Positions 35,266 through 47,172 of a DNA stretch of 64,000 bases are shown piece after piece. Within the stretch, counting starts at the first letter, position 1. Each line of letters starts with the position of its first letter. The notes beneath the pieces were generated by a model. The model saw nothing but the letters and a program-made list of their open reading frames with translations. It searched no databases and was not told where the DNA came from. The stretch comes from Reticulitermes lucifugus (Eukaryota > Arthropoda > Insecta > Blattodea > Rhinotermitidae). The stretch is taken from NCBI GenBank assembly GCA_026260175.1, contig JAKCWW010000447.1, forward strand, positions 36,356-100,355. The letters run 5' to 3'. The translations under genes were made by a program, and so were the position numbers.

Positions 35266-38200
35266 TTGCAGAATAAAACACTTTCAGCTTCAAGTACACT
35301 TCTTGCCTAAGAACTAGGAGTGTCCTCTAACATAACAAAGGAGCTGTCAGGTATTGCTTTTATCAGGAAAACCCCTTCATTATGGTCTGGTGATACAATA
35401 ATTGTACCACTTTTTGGATCAACACACTTCTATGAGGTAAATGTCAGTATGCTTAAGTACATCACACACAAACACAGGGCCAGATTCAGTTCTGTGCATG
35501 TAGATGACCTCTGACTTCATGTTGTGAAAGTGCCAAGCACACAATGTTTTTAAAAGAACACTAAGCCCAACCACAAACGTACAATTCAATGAATTTTGCA
35601 TGCAGTAAGCCAAGTTCTAGTCTTTAATACAGTAAATGTCATGCTTCCTGGCTTCATTCACCAAGAGAATTTCACTGTGCAAGATACTACATAAAATCAT
35701 TAGTGCACATATTCAAACACTATCGAGTTCGTTTTTTTTTTGGCAGTTTATGTTACAACACTGACAGTTAACACAGGCCATACACCATCAAATGGTAGGA
35801 TGAATGATGAGCTAGAAGAGGATCAGAACACAGTTGTCATGGCCGAATCTAGGTGCCATCTCTGAATATGCCAGTGTTAATGCATTCAAAACTCTCGAAA
35901 TTTACATATTATAACCTTCTGTATCCAAATTAGAAAACTCCAACACACAGCAAAAATGTAAACATATTCTAGGCAGCTCTATGAACAGAACAATCACACT
36001 TGACTTCAACATAAATGAACAAGGCCCAAGACAGGGTATCCCTACTTTACAATCAACATCAAAAAACTGTATCATTACTTTTTCCACAACACTAAATTAT
36101 TTAACCTCAGAATACAGTTCCTTCAAATTGCATGTCCTTGACATAAAAATATGGAAGAAATTTGTGCCATAAACAGAAGTCTAAAAATTTCAGCCATGTG
36201 ATACCCTTCAGTTTAGGATACTTAATTTCTTGTTTTCAATTTCATGTAGCCCATGTGCATTACACGCAATGAAATTTAAAAATTTGTGAACAGCATTCAA
36301 ATCCAGCTTTCACTGCAGCTACTGCGTGCAATGTCACGAAAGATGTAACTAGCTAACATGTTAATTCCTGATCAGAAGAAATTGTGCAGACTTTACTACC
36401 TTCCACGCATATTGCACAACTACTTATTGGCTTTCAACTCAACAATGTAGCTGCAAAGATGTAATACAACATAATATGTCAAACAACAGTGTTTCAAATC
36501 TGTGGTTACTGTTTTGACCAAAGTAGTAGTCATATAATATTCACATTCATTACAAATGAAATGCCCTTAAACCTGCTAGGAATAAAATAATAATTACATT
36601 TTAGCATTTTGCAGTTCTGTACTGAATGCACATGGATACCAACTTGTTACTGATACAAGAACTTGAAATTTTTGTACTATTACTATCAAACTTTACCACT
36701 TGACACAATCCACAATAAATTCCTTTCACTTCCCATCTCCTCCTTGGCCTTCCCAACTCCTTCCACCCCCCGTTATTAAGACCTACTTCTCATTCCCTTC
36801 TTGGTCTTCCAAGTTATTATTTTTAAGGAAGTCGCTCCACAAAAATCCAACGTCATTCATTGTCTCTCCCATTGTAGCACATGCCCAGCCTTTCAGAACC
36901 TCCTACATTTCACTATCCTAATAATACCCTCTAACTTGTGTTGTGAACATCCTTGGTGCACAACATTCTAAACCTCTCAACTTCATCATTCGAAGTCCAA
37001 ATATTTGTTCTTGTTGAACACTTGTAACTTATGTTCATTCCTCAAAATAAGAAACAAAGTTCTGAAGTTATGTTTTGTGGTTTTATGCCTTTAGAAATTT
37101 GTAAGGTAAACAAAATTATTACAGTTCCTGAAATAATAATAAGCATTTACATGAATTACTCTTCTTCCAGTTTCATACCTTCAATTCTATTTACTAATAC
37201 TGTTTATTTGAAACATTATATAGTCACATATCTGTTACTGATTTTGGTCTTACATCATGTTCACAAATTGATAATAACTGCATATACATTTGTATTTGTA
37301 ACATTGTGAATTAAATGTTTACCTGTACTAACTTTAAGTAAACTCATATCCACACATTTTAACGAATGTATTATGTGTCTTGTGCATTCCATACTCAATT
37401 ACATCATATAACATGGTGACACCTCAACTATCTTACAGCTTTTTGAACCTGCAACAAAACACACACCACCCCCCCATACACCAATTTACCCTCTAATAAA
37501 GAATTTGTCCAATGCTGAAGAGCGGCTCAACAGCCAACCCAGTACAGCAGAACCTACACTGAAAACCACCGGTAACTTCATTCATGAATGCCGTTACTGT
37601 GCCAGCATAATATAGGTATTTCATTGAACAAGTATTCATACTCTTCTTGCAAAGACTTCTTGTATAATTAGTTTATTTTACTTCTGAAACTGATTTGTCA
37701 TACTTCACAGTATTAAGTAACAAAAAAAAATAATTTTCAAAGGGGCCTATAGCCCTTCATTACGAAATTACTGTTTCCAGATTCTGCTGACGTATGTTTC
37801 CTTTTGAACCCACTTTTATTTTTGATTCCTCTCATTACGCTCAAACTATGTACATAACACTTCAACCATACAACTACTTTCGTTAGGAAGTCAAAAGATT
37901 TATGCCACACGACTTCTACGGACGCCCCATACAACAGCATCACATCCGTCCCAAACTCACCCATCACGTCACGTTCCAAACTAACCTGATAACATACGCC
38001 CACGTACAAATCCTAAGAGCAACTACGCAAAATCTCATTCGTCAACTGAACACGTCAAATGACTTTTCCGAAATGAACTCGAAACTGACACATTTAGCAG
38101 GGTACTTGAATTGAGACAATCGATCCAAAAGGTGAATAGCCGCACCACACTCGCAATTAATGTAACCTCCCCTCAGTCGGATAGGAACACAGGTAGAATA

Positions 38201-38291
38201 ACACTGTCGGTAACCATATTATTATTACAGAAGGGTTAAAATATGGCATTCCTTCATCGATATATTTCACAAGATTGCTGACGGTACTTAC

Positions 38292-38435
38292 TTCTTCCCG
38301 GCGCATGACTTCGACCTGGAGTCTTTTGTGGAATTCCTCACATTCGTCTTTATATTTCTCCATATCCTCTTTCGTCTGTCGCATTTTCTTCTTCAAAACA
38401 TCGAGAAGGGTACCTTGTTGTATGTTTGTCGTCAT
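38292..38435 (-). CDS. Tm1: Short (cytoskeletal) tropomyosin first exon
   Basis: A 144-nt coding exon for 48 residues starting [20 protein letters not shown] and ending VEVMRREE. It is the alternative N-terminus of short non-muscle insect tropomyosin, replacing exons 1 and 2. The ATG at 38435 has A at -3. The donor GTAAGT follows GAA directly, phase 0, so it splices in frame to exon 3 at GCT (RREE then AESE). The sequence is charged and helical after about residue 10, as expected for a coiled-coil start that lacks the long-form cap. It needs its own promoter, which should lie just to the right (see 38436-38600). In the family, short forms decorate non-muscle actin filaments. Confidence 0.93.
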
Positions 38436-38600
38436 TTTTACAGGGTATTTATTCCCACAAAAGCAATAACTGCACTCGTCACACTACACAACCTGCTACA
38501 CCTAACCCAAGATGGTGGCAAACAGACCAACCGTTCCAGTGTGAACCGTAGCACACCAGTATGCATGCGCACGCAAGGTGGTTGGAGAGCTTACGTTGGC
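38436..38600 (-). promoter_or_regulatory. Probable 5' UTR and promoter of the short form
   Basis: Non-repetitive sequence directly upstream of the short-form ATG. Seen on the plus strand: an AAGATGGTGGC motif at 38511-38521, close to the YY1-type AAGATGGCGGC element of housekeeping promoters, and a GCATGCGCACGC run near 38561-38573, partly matching an NRF1 site. No convincing TATA box was found at a usual spacing. A candidate start is the GCAGTTATT stretch about 35 nt before the ATG. CpG is commoner here than in the flanking intron on the left. The promoter is inferred from the need to transcribe a first exon; the motif calls are by eye. Confidence 0.4.
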
Positions 38601-39794
38601 CATATTACATAAATTTAATCACTTGCACCTTCCATCACAGTAATTACTCATTAATTTGTATTCCTTATAAATTTAATTCACTAGAATAAATGTCATTTCA
38701 TTTTCTTTTTTTGAACAAACAGGTTGTAAAACGTGACGTGTATCAATGCGCCCAACAGCAGTCCACCTTTCGGGTGCGTCGAAAGGTGTGGTAGCAAATG
38801 TCATTCCATATGGTAGGCCTAGGAATGACACTACAGATGTTTTCAGTATAATTTTGCAAAATTACACACAAAGGCCAGAAATCAAAATGGTGACGCCGCA
38901 AAGAAAGTATGATTCAACCGTTTCAAATAACAAGGTATTGAATGAGAAAGATTTCGTGATGTACAAAATACTCGGTCTCCGCACACAATTACGACTGTAT
39001 TTCACACCAGATAAGTTTATACCTACAATTTTCCAAAGTTATCCCACCGATATCTATCACATGCCGCATTTCACGATTCATGAATGAAAAGCTATACGAG
39101 AAAAAGTTAGAGGGATTGAACGCCAAGCATGCACACTGCGGTGATTCTCCTTTTATGGCCGTGTCTGGTTGCCAAAGACAAGTTGCTTCAACGTGACATG
39201 CTCTTATGGAGTACCATGGAGTACATTGCGCGGCAGGAATTCAGACCACTAAGAAACAAGTGGCATACATGAAATGCAAAATAAAAAATTCTATTGCAGA
39301 CAACAGAGTGCACTGCGTGAATACATCAACAAAATATAATTATAGGAATGGCAAATTGTGTTCATTTTCCCAACAATTTGTCGGCATACTATCGCGGCGG
39401 AAGACGAATATGACGATAATAGTAATGAATATAATCTGGCGTTTTTATCACATACGTCTACGCTCTTGCTCCATCAGCAATACCATCCTAATCACAGGTA
39501 TTGGCTCCTCTCACTACTAGAATTATTTCTGCCCTTAGGCGTCGCTTCGTTTCGTCGTATTTTGGAGGTTACGTGTCACATAGGTTCCATGCCCTTTGTA
39601 GCCTAGTGGTTACTTTGTGTACCTACCACGTTTAACACTCAAAAACTCTACAAACTCCCCACACAGTGCATTTGTGTGTTTCGTATGGGTCTCAGAACAG
39701 ACTTGATTTCCCTATACAGCATTAACCAGTTTATTTTATAACCGCGACGCAGAGTTGGCTACATGATACGAACTAAATCTTTAAATGTAATTCT

Positions 39795-40085
39795 GTTAAT
39801 TGCCTTTTATGGCCGTGCCATGGGCCAGGCGGGTCGCCGTTCTCATCGCAGAGGCCCAGTTTCGATCCCAGGTCACTCCATATGAGACTTGTGGTAAATA
39901 AAGTGGCAATGGGACAGGTTTTGCTCAGAATACTCCGGATTTCCTCTGTCAGTATCACTCCACCAACGCTTAATACTCGTCTTACTCTACAGATTGCTCT
40001 AGCCAGGACATATGGCGAACACTGGGAACCTTCCATCCAAAAACCAATGTTCTTTCAGAAATCAGGGAGCACTGGGTAGACAAGT
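39795..40085 (+). mobile_element. SINE copy, first of an adjacent pair
   Basis: Head TTTTATGGCCGTGCCATGGG and a B-box-like GTTTCGATCCCAGGTC. The body has CAGAATACTCCGGATTTCCT, GTATCACTCCACCAACGCT and ends GGGAGCACTGGG. The same blocks recur in the next copy. Confidence 0.6.
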
Positions 40086-40104
40086 ACTTTTACTTTCACT
40101 CCCC

Positions 40105-40345
40105 CCCCCTTTTAAACGGCCATGCCATGGCTTATGCGGTTACCTGCCGGTCTCTCACAGCAGTAGTCTGGGTTCGACACCAAGCCACTTAGGTTTTTCT
40201 CACAGTATTTCGGTTCTCCCCGTCAGTATGATTCCACCAATGCTCCAGATATCTAGACGTTGCCCTTACCAGGGCATACAGGCGAAGCGTGGAAACCTTC
40301 CAAAAAGTAATCGGGGAGCATTGCACAGAAAGTAATTTAAGTTTT
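40105..40345 (+). mobile_element. SINE copy, second of an adjacent pair
   Basis: Begins GGCCATGCCATGGCTTATG, B-box-like GGGTTCGACACCAAG. The body has CACAGTATTTCGGTTCTCCC, GTATGATTCCACCAATGCT and ends GGGGAGCATTG. Head-to-tail with the preceding copy, with about 20 bases between them. Confidence 0.6.
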
Positions 40346-41074
40346 TCGTCTCTAAAGGGTTAATGAAGGATCACCAACGACGAAGCTTAAGAAAACTGCG
40401 ACGAGACGTGTATCACACAGAAAGCCCATCCACCAGGGCATCCCGTGACAGCCGCAGTCCTTACGACAGCGATAAAGTTAACATGTATTTTAGTTAGTAT
40501 CCTGGATTTTGTTTAAGAACTAAAGGAAATAATTGATATGCTTATTTTTTGGAGCTCGTTACATTTTTCATTGTTCAAAGATCTGCCACTGAAATTACAA
40601 CTTGAACCCTATTCTGTTTAGACAGACAAAATTAAGTTCAACATGAATAATCTGTGATTAATTTTATCAAGAAATCCACAGGGTATTTTTAACACACTGT
40701 ATGCCTTACCTGTACTGTACCAAAACATTTTCTACCAGCCTTGTTTCTATTTCAGTTAGCACAGCAGTCATGTACAATCTGTTGTACCTGAATGACTTCA
40801 TAAGAATATACATGAACACACAATATCTGATTTATAAATTATCATCATCAATCTGACAGATTTAAATCTTAGCCTGTTCCAGTTACAAAAAAATAAAACT
40901 GTTTCTACCCATAACTATGTATTAACAAACATGTTCCTATCAATTTTCAGTATCAAAATAGGCCCTGGTGACCACATTCTCGGTTTAAAGAAAGAATAAA
41001 ATAAAACAGTAACATATCTTAAGAGTGCAGACTGAGGCAAAATAATCCATGCTCCTCCCAAAAGTTGCACCAAC

Positions 41075-41630
41075 CCATAATAAGTAATTAGTTAATAATT
41101 ACATACCAACAAATTCACTACACTGCTTTGTTGATTTCAGTACCTACATATGTTTTGGCACATTTTGTGCCATTCTCAGGGTTGCCGTTGAAAGTTCACA
41201 TGGGGTTCACTTTCACAATACGTAGCTCTTGCAAGTTACCGTTCCTGCACTTCACTGTACATGGTAATTGGTTCTTCTTCTTTTATGTTGTTAAAACTGA
41301 ATCTTTTAAAATGTTGGTTGTCGCAGTTTAAAATACTAAAAGTTGTTGAAATTTGATTAAAATCGTTTTTTGAAGCTTAGCTATGTATATTGGTTTTGCA
41401 GTCTATATTGATCTTGTCCTTATGCTATGTTGACCATCCTATTGTGTCGTGTGAACCCCATGCATTAGGATTGTGAACTTTCAACGGCAACCCTGAGGAT
41501 TGCACAAAATGTGCCAAAACATATGTAGGTACTGAAATCAACAAAGCAGTGTAGTGCATTCGTTGGTATGTGATTATTAAATAGTTGATAAGTGCACGGT
41601 ATGTATAATATAAAGTTCCATAATAAGTAA
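41075..41630. mobile_element. Large foldback element F with 13-bp direct repeats
   Basis: Arms about 41088-41212 and 41450-41586 pair over more than 110 bp (CCAACAAATTCACTACACTG against CAGTGTAGTGCATTCGTTGG; GTTGCCGTTGAAAGTTCACA against TGTGAACTTTCAACGGCAAC apart from one base). CCATAATAAGTAA occurs at 41075-41087 and 41618-41630 and may be the target-site duplication. Loop about 240 bp, non-coding. Confidence 0.7.
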
Positions 41631-42654
41631 GTTTGGTTCTAGGCAGCACTGGCTAGAGAATGTACTGCACTATCTAAATGCCTTGTTCTCCTGTTATGTT
41701 CTTTAAAGCAGCCCTAAATTCAGAGGATGTTAGCACCAGTCACATATAAAATCATCACATTATAGCTCTGTAAATCGTACTTTAGCATAATTTGCGTTCT
41801 AAATATAGCACTACTGTGTAATCTGTTTACTCATATAACCTATAACATGCAATATACAGCAAAGATGACATCCTGATATGAATATTATAGGTTGATTTAG
41901 GTTATGATGCTACATAGTCTTGCAATTGGTTATCAACATCTCAGAAAAACCTCCTGCCATCTTCCCCTCTTTAGTGAAGGGAGAGGTAGCACTCACAAAA
42001 CTACATGTCATAACCAAGACAATCTAAATCTTCACCACACAGAAACCCCAAATCCCATATTATTGGTTTAAACATCCATCATCTAATGGTTGGTTATCTT
42101 TATCAAGCTTAATATATCATCAGTCAGGAAAAAACCTACAAAGAAACTGGAAAAAATGAGTTATCTACATATTACTTAAACTGCTGTGATAATCTTACAT
42201 TGTGGACTACCACTGTAACTTCAGAGAACTACCAGACAGGGAGATCATCTGTGACAGCATAAATGGAATGTTCTGTATATGCTGTTAAACATTTAGGACA
42301 ATTCCGATATTTGGGACAATCAAAATTTACTGCATCAAAGACGATGCTGTGTCCAACTTATGTACTTCACTGAGACAAGATATTTTACAGTTAATGTTGT
42401 TTTCAGCTATATTTAATATATCTTGCAACCAGCGTGCACTTTCTTCACCTTGTTAACATATATATGCCACACAAGAGTTGCTTTGGTTTGAGTCCACCAA
42501 GACCAATGCTGTGACTGGAGTGACGCCCCAGATATAATAAAATGACAGCTGGTCAGTCTTGTTATGCATGCAGTGACAAAATAACTGGAAGCACAAAACT
42601 GACATAGTGAAGTGCCTACAACAAATAACCCAAGAAATACTTAGGGAAGCAAAA

Positions 42655-42735
42655 CACTGTTGTAAAGCAGCTAGAACACCTTCACATTAAAGAGGTGCCA
42701 AGTTCAAAACTTGAGTGACAATCCTGACCAAGGTT
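42655..42735 (+). mobile_element. Possible diverged tRNA-like SINE head
   Basis: GTAAAGCAGCTAGAACACC then AGGTGCCAAGTTCAAAACTT (B-box-like), resembling the reverse of 14800-14895. Weak. Confidence 0.3.
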
Positions 42736-43589
42736 ATTCATGATTTTCATTACTCCCTTCAGCCACATGCATGATGAGTGCCTCAGATGGGCCCAGAACT
42801 GCTTCCTTACACATACACACCATAAAAAATTCTCCTACAGCAATCTTTCATGCTTCACCCTTCAGGGCAGCCTGGTCAAGAGTTACATGCCAGCACACTA
42901 CATCACTAATTTTCAAGTGTGGCCATGACCCACCACAACATGTATTAGCAAAAAATTTTAAGATCAGACTCAAGGTTTTTTTTTCTGAATAACCTGAATT
43001 CAGAAACTCTTTACCCCATGACATTAACATCCATACACAATGAGGAAACCATCCACATCAAACTGCAATTTATATCTGAATGCAGCCACATCACATTTTT
43101 GTTCAAAGCCACTGCCTGCTGAGTAATGTGGAGTTCATGCTATTTTCTTTTAGAGAAGCCATCCCACTGTGTTTCACAGAGTAAACAATAAAGACAATTT
43201 CAGTGTTGACTAATATTGTCTTTATTATTTAGTTCATGCTTTTGTTTTTGCAGTTGTAACTGTGTGTGTGAGAAAGATTGCTTCTCTGTATCTAAATTCA
43301 ACTTACAAGCAAATATTTTCAAGACATAACCTGTACAAAATTCAGAATTCAATTCTCTGTCTACCAAAGTGGGAACCACTGCATATACAAACTACATGGG
43401 AATTGACATATCTGGCTGCTTGCACTTGTGTTCCTTCATCACCAGTGGGCAAAATCTGCATAATAATTTCTTAGGAATACTGTTTAAAACAGCAATTGTA
43501 TGTTCATGTAACACACACAACCGTGACATGACAATCCAAATTTAAAATGGCGCGATCCCGGAAAAATTACATTTGACCAACATAAAACA

Positions 43590-43765
43590 GGTGGTGCCAT
43601 GGCTCAAGCGATTAGTCACCGGCCTCTCATTTTGGAGGCCCGGGTTCAATCCCAACCGAGCCCGTGTGAGTTTTGTGATGGACAAACTGGCACCAGACAG
43701 GCTTCTCGCCGAGTACTTCGGTTGTCTCCTGTATCATTCCACGGATGCTCCACCATATTCATTCG
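43590..43765 (+). mobile_element. tRNA-derived SINE
   Basis: Clear head: TGGTGCCATGGCTCAAGCGA (A-box region) and CCCGGGTTCAATCCCAACC (B box), body CGAGTACTTCGGTTGTCTCC and ATTCCACGGATGCTCC. Confidence 0.7.
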
Positions 43766-44462
43766 TCACCGACACTATACGTACTATCTTTGCAACCTAC
43801 ATCGTTATATGAATTTAAAACCCATAAAACATGGCTGTACACCGAACAAATATGAAAATATTCCACAACAAACAACTTTTATACGTTTACTCATGCTGAT
43901 GCACATTCTGGTTTCCGCGTAATTCTATGTAACTATCATTAAGACAGTTACTGTTCTAAGACCGTCCTCGTTTTCCTGAATTCCACTGCTAATTCCTATT
44001 CTTTTCCGTCTTAAACGAGGTTTTAGAGTAGCTATAAGAGTGGGTTTGATTTCGAACATCATCTAGTATTCAGTGGAAGGAATGTTACGGTTGCCACACA
44101 ACATATGTACAACCAAAACCTGATTACGGAGGTGTACGGGAAATGCACGGAAAAATGGATGCAGGCAAAAGAAAATAAAAGGCAATTTCCCATTGCTTAT
44201 CCTCCCACTTACTAATAGCTTACGTTACTCGTTCGGATTGAGATAAAGCCTATACTAGATGATCTGTGGGCCCCCTAACGGACATGGCGTCATGCAAATA
44301 AACAACGCCCCGCCCTCTAGTCACGTGAGTAAAGTTACGAAACAAGACAAGTACGCCATCCCACTCCGAATCAGACAGAAACGTTGCAGCGTTTGGAAGC
44401 AAATCAGCTGATCAGTGACGTTTACCTCTTTTTTTACTTATACGAAAACCATATGTACTAAC

Positions 44463-45284
44463 CCTTTTAAGCTGTGAATTTTTAATGTTTTGAAGTTCGT
44501 TTCGGATGATGTTGAATTTCATAATCGTATCGGAACCAAATATAGAAGAACCGAAGGCGAATCCAGGGTAGTCGGCACATCGTCTCTGCCTTCGGCGTGT
44601 TTCCCTCTCAGCAATAACTTCAGTTCTTTCACTTGGGCACCTGAGCTTTGCGAGTTCCTCTGTTTCGGGGTCTGCATCTATGTTTTCCTCTTGGTCACTG
44701 TAACTGCTACCTTCTGCCGCCGGCCGGACACTTATACTAGCTACGTCACTATCAACAATGCCACTTAAAGTGTGCTGAGCACCAGTGTCTGTACTAGCAC
44801 GGTTTTCACTACGCCGTGATGTCTTTCGTTTCGTCCTGTTTCTTGTCTCAACTGTTGTAGTGTTACTACTGTCACTCGCTGCGGCATTATTTGTGGACGT
44901 CTGAAGCTGCTGAGAGGCTACCTGATGACGAATTCCTGCCAAGAGGGTGATGCCACGTCCTCTGGAAGGCGACGCTGCTGCATGTAGCCCACGTTTTCCC
45001 GTATTATTGTCAGCCATACTAGTTACCACCGTCAACACACAATCCCTGCCATCTTGAACTGCGGGCCGTGCGGTCACGGGCGTGAGCGCCGCCACACGGC
45101 CGTGCTTCCCACCAAGAGATGAAAGCTTTCCTGGCAGCAAGCGCTTTGGCGCACAGCGGCTGCTGTGGGAATCGTATGGTTTCTTCCTTCGAGCACGACT
45201 AACTTTCTCGCACGACTGCCTCGTTATTTTTGTGTAAGACCGTTCACGTCTGCGCACTGCAATTATTGCTTTGGATGAATTCAT
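44463..45284 (-). CDS. Tm1: Atypical tropomyosin (Tm1-I/C-like) N-terminal exon
   Basis: An 822-nt open frame encoding 274 residues, same strand and inside the Tm1 gene. The chosen start is the ATG at 45284 (MNSSKAIIAV..., A at -3). An in-frame ATG 33 nt upstream lies before a likely acceptor (TTGTGTTTCAG at 45307-45317), so it is probably intronic. The frame ends ...NSQLKR at AGG followed by GTTAGT, a donor in phase 0 that joins to exon 3 in frame (LKR then [11 protein letters not shown]). Residues 1-50 are Lys/Arg-rich; 125-165 are Ser/Thr/Asn-rich; 194-211 form an acidic patch; 216-235 are Arg/Glu-rich. Residues 238-274 are the most protein-like, with Tyr, Phe and a hydrophobic IMKFNIIRNEL run leading into the coiled coil. 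In Drosophila, Tm1-I/C (aTm1) has a long mostly disordered N-terminus and binds kinesin-1 and oskar mRNA; a filament-forming role was also proposed. The assignment here is inferred from position, phase, size and the tail motif. An upstream leader exon is probable. Confidence 0.78.
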
Positions 45285-45737
45285 TTTATGCAGTTGGTAA
45301 TACAGCCTGAAACACAACCTAGCGCGGAAATTTCTCGATCTTGTTCTATTGTCAATAAGCTCATAAACCTAATATATAGCTGGGAAATTGGTCTTCCATC
45401 CCCCTACAGTTCTCCTCGCTACGTCATTAAGCGGGGTTGCTGCCAGCACCTCACTCTGGTCCATATTTGGCCACGTAACGGTGCCAACACAACTTCATCT
45501 ATTTTTAAATCACCAAGCCCGGGGATCCGAAATTAGTACAAGATTAGGTTATTTTCAGAAATGAACCCATGCAACTCCATATGCAAGTGAAATCATCCTT
45601 CGTCCCTAAAACGTTCACAAGAATAATACGAACGCATAGTTTGGTCTTTTAACAGTGACTCATAATTGTCAGGGTTAGGCCCTAGAGACGAAAACACCGC
45701 AAAAACTTAGTCCACGGGTCAAATCTACATAGTGGAC

Positions 45738-46579
45738 ATTCTGACTGGAATTTTTTGGTTATATATAAAATTATAATACGGAATGTGCATTGTTGGTCCC
45801 TCAGTAGCAGACAACTGTATGTGCTCTACACTACAACAATATTATACGCAGAGAGCTAGAAGTCAGATGTGTTTTCCCCGTGTAGGCAACCCAACCAACT
45901 TACTGGTTAGACGGTAAGCAGACGTGCCCTAATCATTTCGCAGAATCACGAAAAGCAAATATGCCAAAGGGAAGTCGCTTCTTGGCCCCTCAAATAAGAA
46001 AGGTTTTCCTATGGGGACTTTTACGATATCTGGCGAAACGAGCGGCGCTTCGCGCCACGCAGCAGTTAAAAATTTTAAGGAATTATTTCCAGACCAATGA
46101 TACAGACTTTCACCTTTGACCAGAACTCGTGCCCAAGACAGGTGACAGCCTATGCGAGCATTTTTTTGGTCGCGTTCAACTACTTCGTTCTTAATTTTAT
46201 ATCACCCAATAAGACATAAATAGGCGTACATGGGAGGACAACTTTAACATACATCATAAAGAAACAGGATGGGACGGTGTAAACTGAATTCGTCTGTCTC
46301 CAGCGTAGCGGGCTATCATGCACACGGTAATGAAAATTCGAGTTCCCTGAACTGTGAAGAATTTCTTGAGTAGCGGGGAAAACTATTAGATTCTCTAGGA
46401 CTCTGCTCCATGGAGTTAGTTATGCGGCTGGTTAGTTAGTTAGCGGGGCTGGTTTAAGTTATTTCCGCGCCCCATGAAACGAACTTGGAGGGCCTAAGTA
46501 TGCCTACTCCTGAACTGGCAATGCAAATGCACATTCCGTATTATAATTTTATATATAACCAAAAAATTCCAGTCAGAAT
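45738..46579. mobile_element. Element with 53-bp perfect inverted repeats
   Basis: 45738-45790 and 46527-46579 are exact reverse complements over 53 bases (outer end ATTCTGACTGG, inner end CGGAATGTGCAT). The 736-bp interior has no intact ORF and includes a reversed dispersed repeat. Either a non-autonomous DNA transposon or two solo copies in opposite orientation; no clear target duplication. Confidence 0.7.
46290..46470 (-). repeat. Dispersed repeat (YGT-type), reversed
   Basis: Reads GCACACGGTAATGAAAATTC then GAGTTCCCTGAAC and TGCTCCATGGAGTTAGTTAT, the reverse of the plus-strand copies with an extra shared flank also seen at 57085 and 60180. Confidence 0.45.
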
Positions 46580-46582
46580 TTA

Positions 46583-46645
46583 CATACAAAAAAAGTTCGA
46601 CACAAAATCTGAAATACAAAAAAAGTTCGACACAAAATCTGAAAT
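46583..46645. repeat. Tandem duplication, two ~30-bp units
   Basis: The unit containing ACAAAAAAAGTTCGACACAA then AATCTG occurs twice in succession, directly beside the right inverted repeat at 46579. Confidence 0.8.
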
Positions 46646-47134
46646 ATAACCAGCCTCTTCGCGCCTCCCGAGCAGTGGGGCCCCATGTCGCACCTAAACA
46701 AACAAACAAACAAACATTGGGATGGCCTCAGGCTGCGTGTAAACGTGAAAGTAGACTGTGACGAGTATAAGCATGAGTACCTAGCAACGATGTTTCGACG
46801 TGGGACTGATTCATGGAGCGCTGGCTCGCAGCGAGTGCTCTGAGAGCCGCCGACTGGCGAGGACTCTCAGACTACTTAATTTTCATTTACACGTGCGAGT
46901 AAACTTCTGCTAGTTCTGAGAGCAATTACATGGCGGCGGCCGAATCAGCTGTTTGTGAACACACTGGAGTGACTGAAGAACTTCAGTACCGTCCAGTCAC
47001 TGACCAGACAACGCTCGCCTTCGCGAAACAAAACTCGCGGCTGCCGTTCTTGGCTTGGTTTTTTATTGAGAGAAGAAACAGGGAATGAAAATATTGAGTT
47101 AAAGTTAAATATATTGCATATATACTATTTGAAT

Positions 47135-47139
47135 GTATG

Positions 47140-47172
<33 letters not shown>
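47135..47172. repeat. TA/TG compound microsatellite
   Basis: About 12 TA units followed by GT units. Confidence 0.85.

Larger units (their letters stand above)
21421..38291 (-). other. Tm1 intron between exon 3 and the short-form exon
   Basis: 16.9 kb. Holds the antisense LINE (23.7-26.9 kb), its possible 3' tail repeat (26.9-27.2 kb), a SINE-rich segment (28-32 kb), a foldback at 29404-29543 and another tail repeat at 35035-35265. The stretches 21.5-23.7 kb and 35.3-38.2 kb show nothing recognisable. Confidence 0.7.
38601..44462 (-). other. Tm1 intron upstream of the short-form promoter
   Basis: 5.9 kb containing two adjacent SINE copies (39795-40345), a large foldback (41088-41617) and another SINE (43590-43765). 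An unidentified 113-codon plus-strand frame at 38746-39087 is most likely chance. Otherwise no gene. Confidence 0.65.

Noticed and set aside
38746-39087. 113-codon plus-strand frame divergent from the short-form promoter
   Set aside because: No family recognised and no supporting signals; a divergent transcript is possible but cannot be supported from sequence alone.
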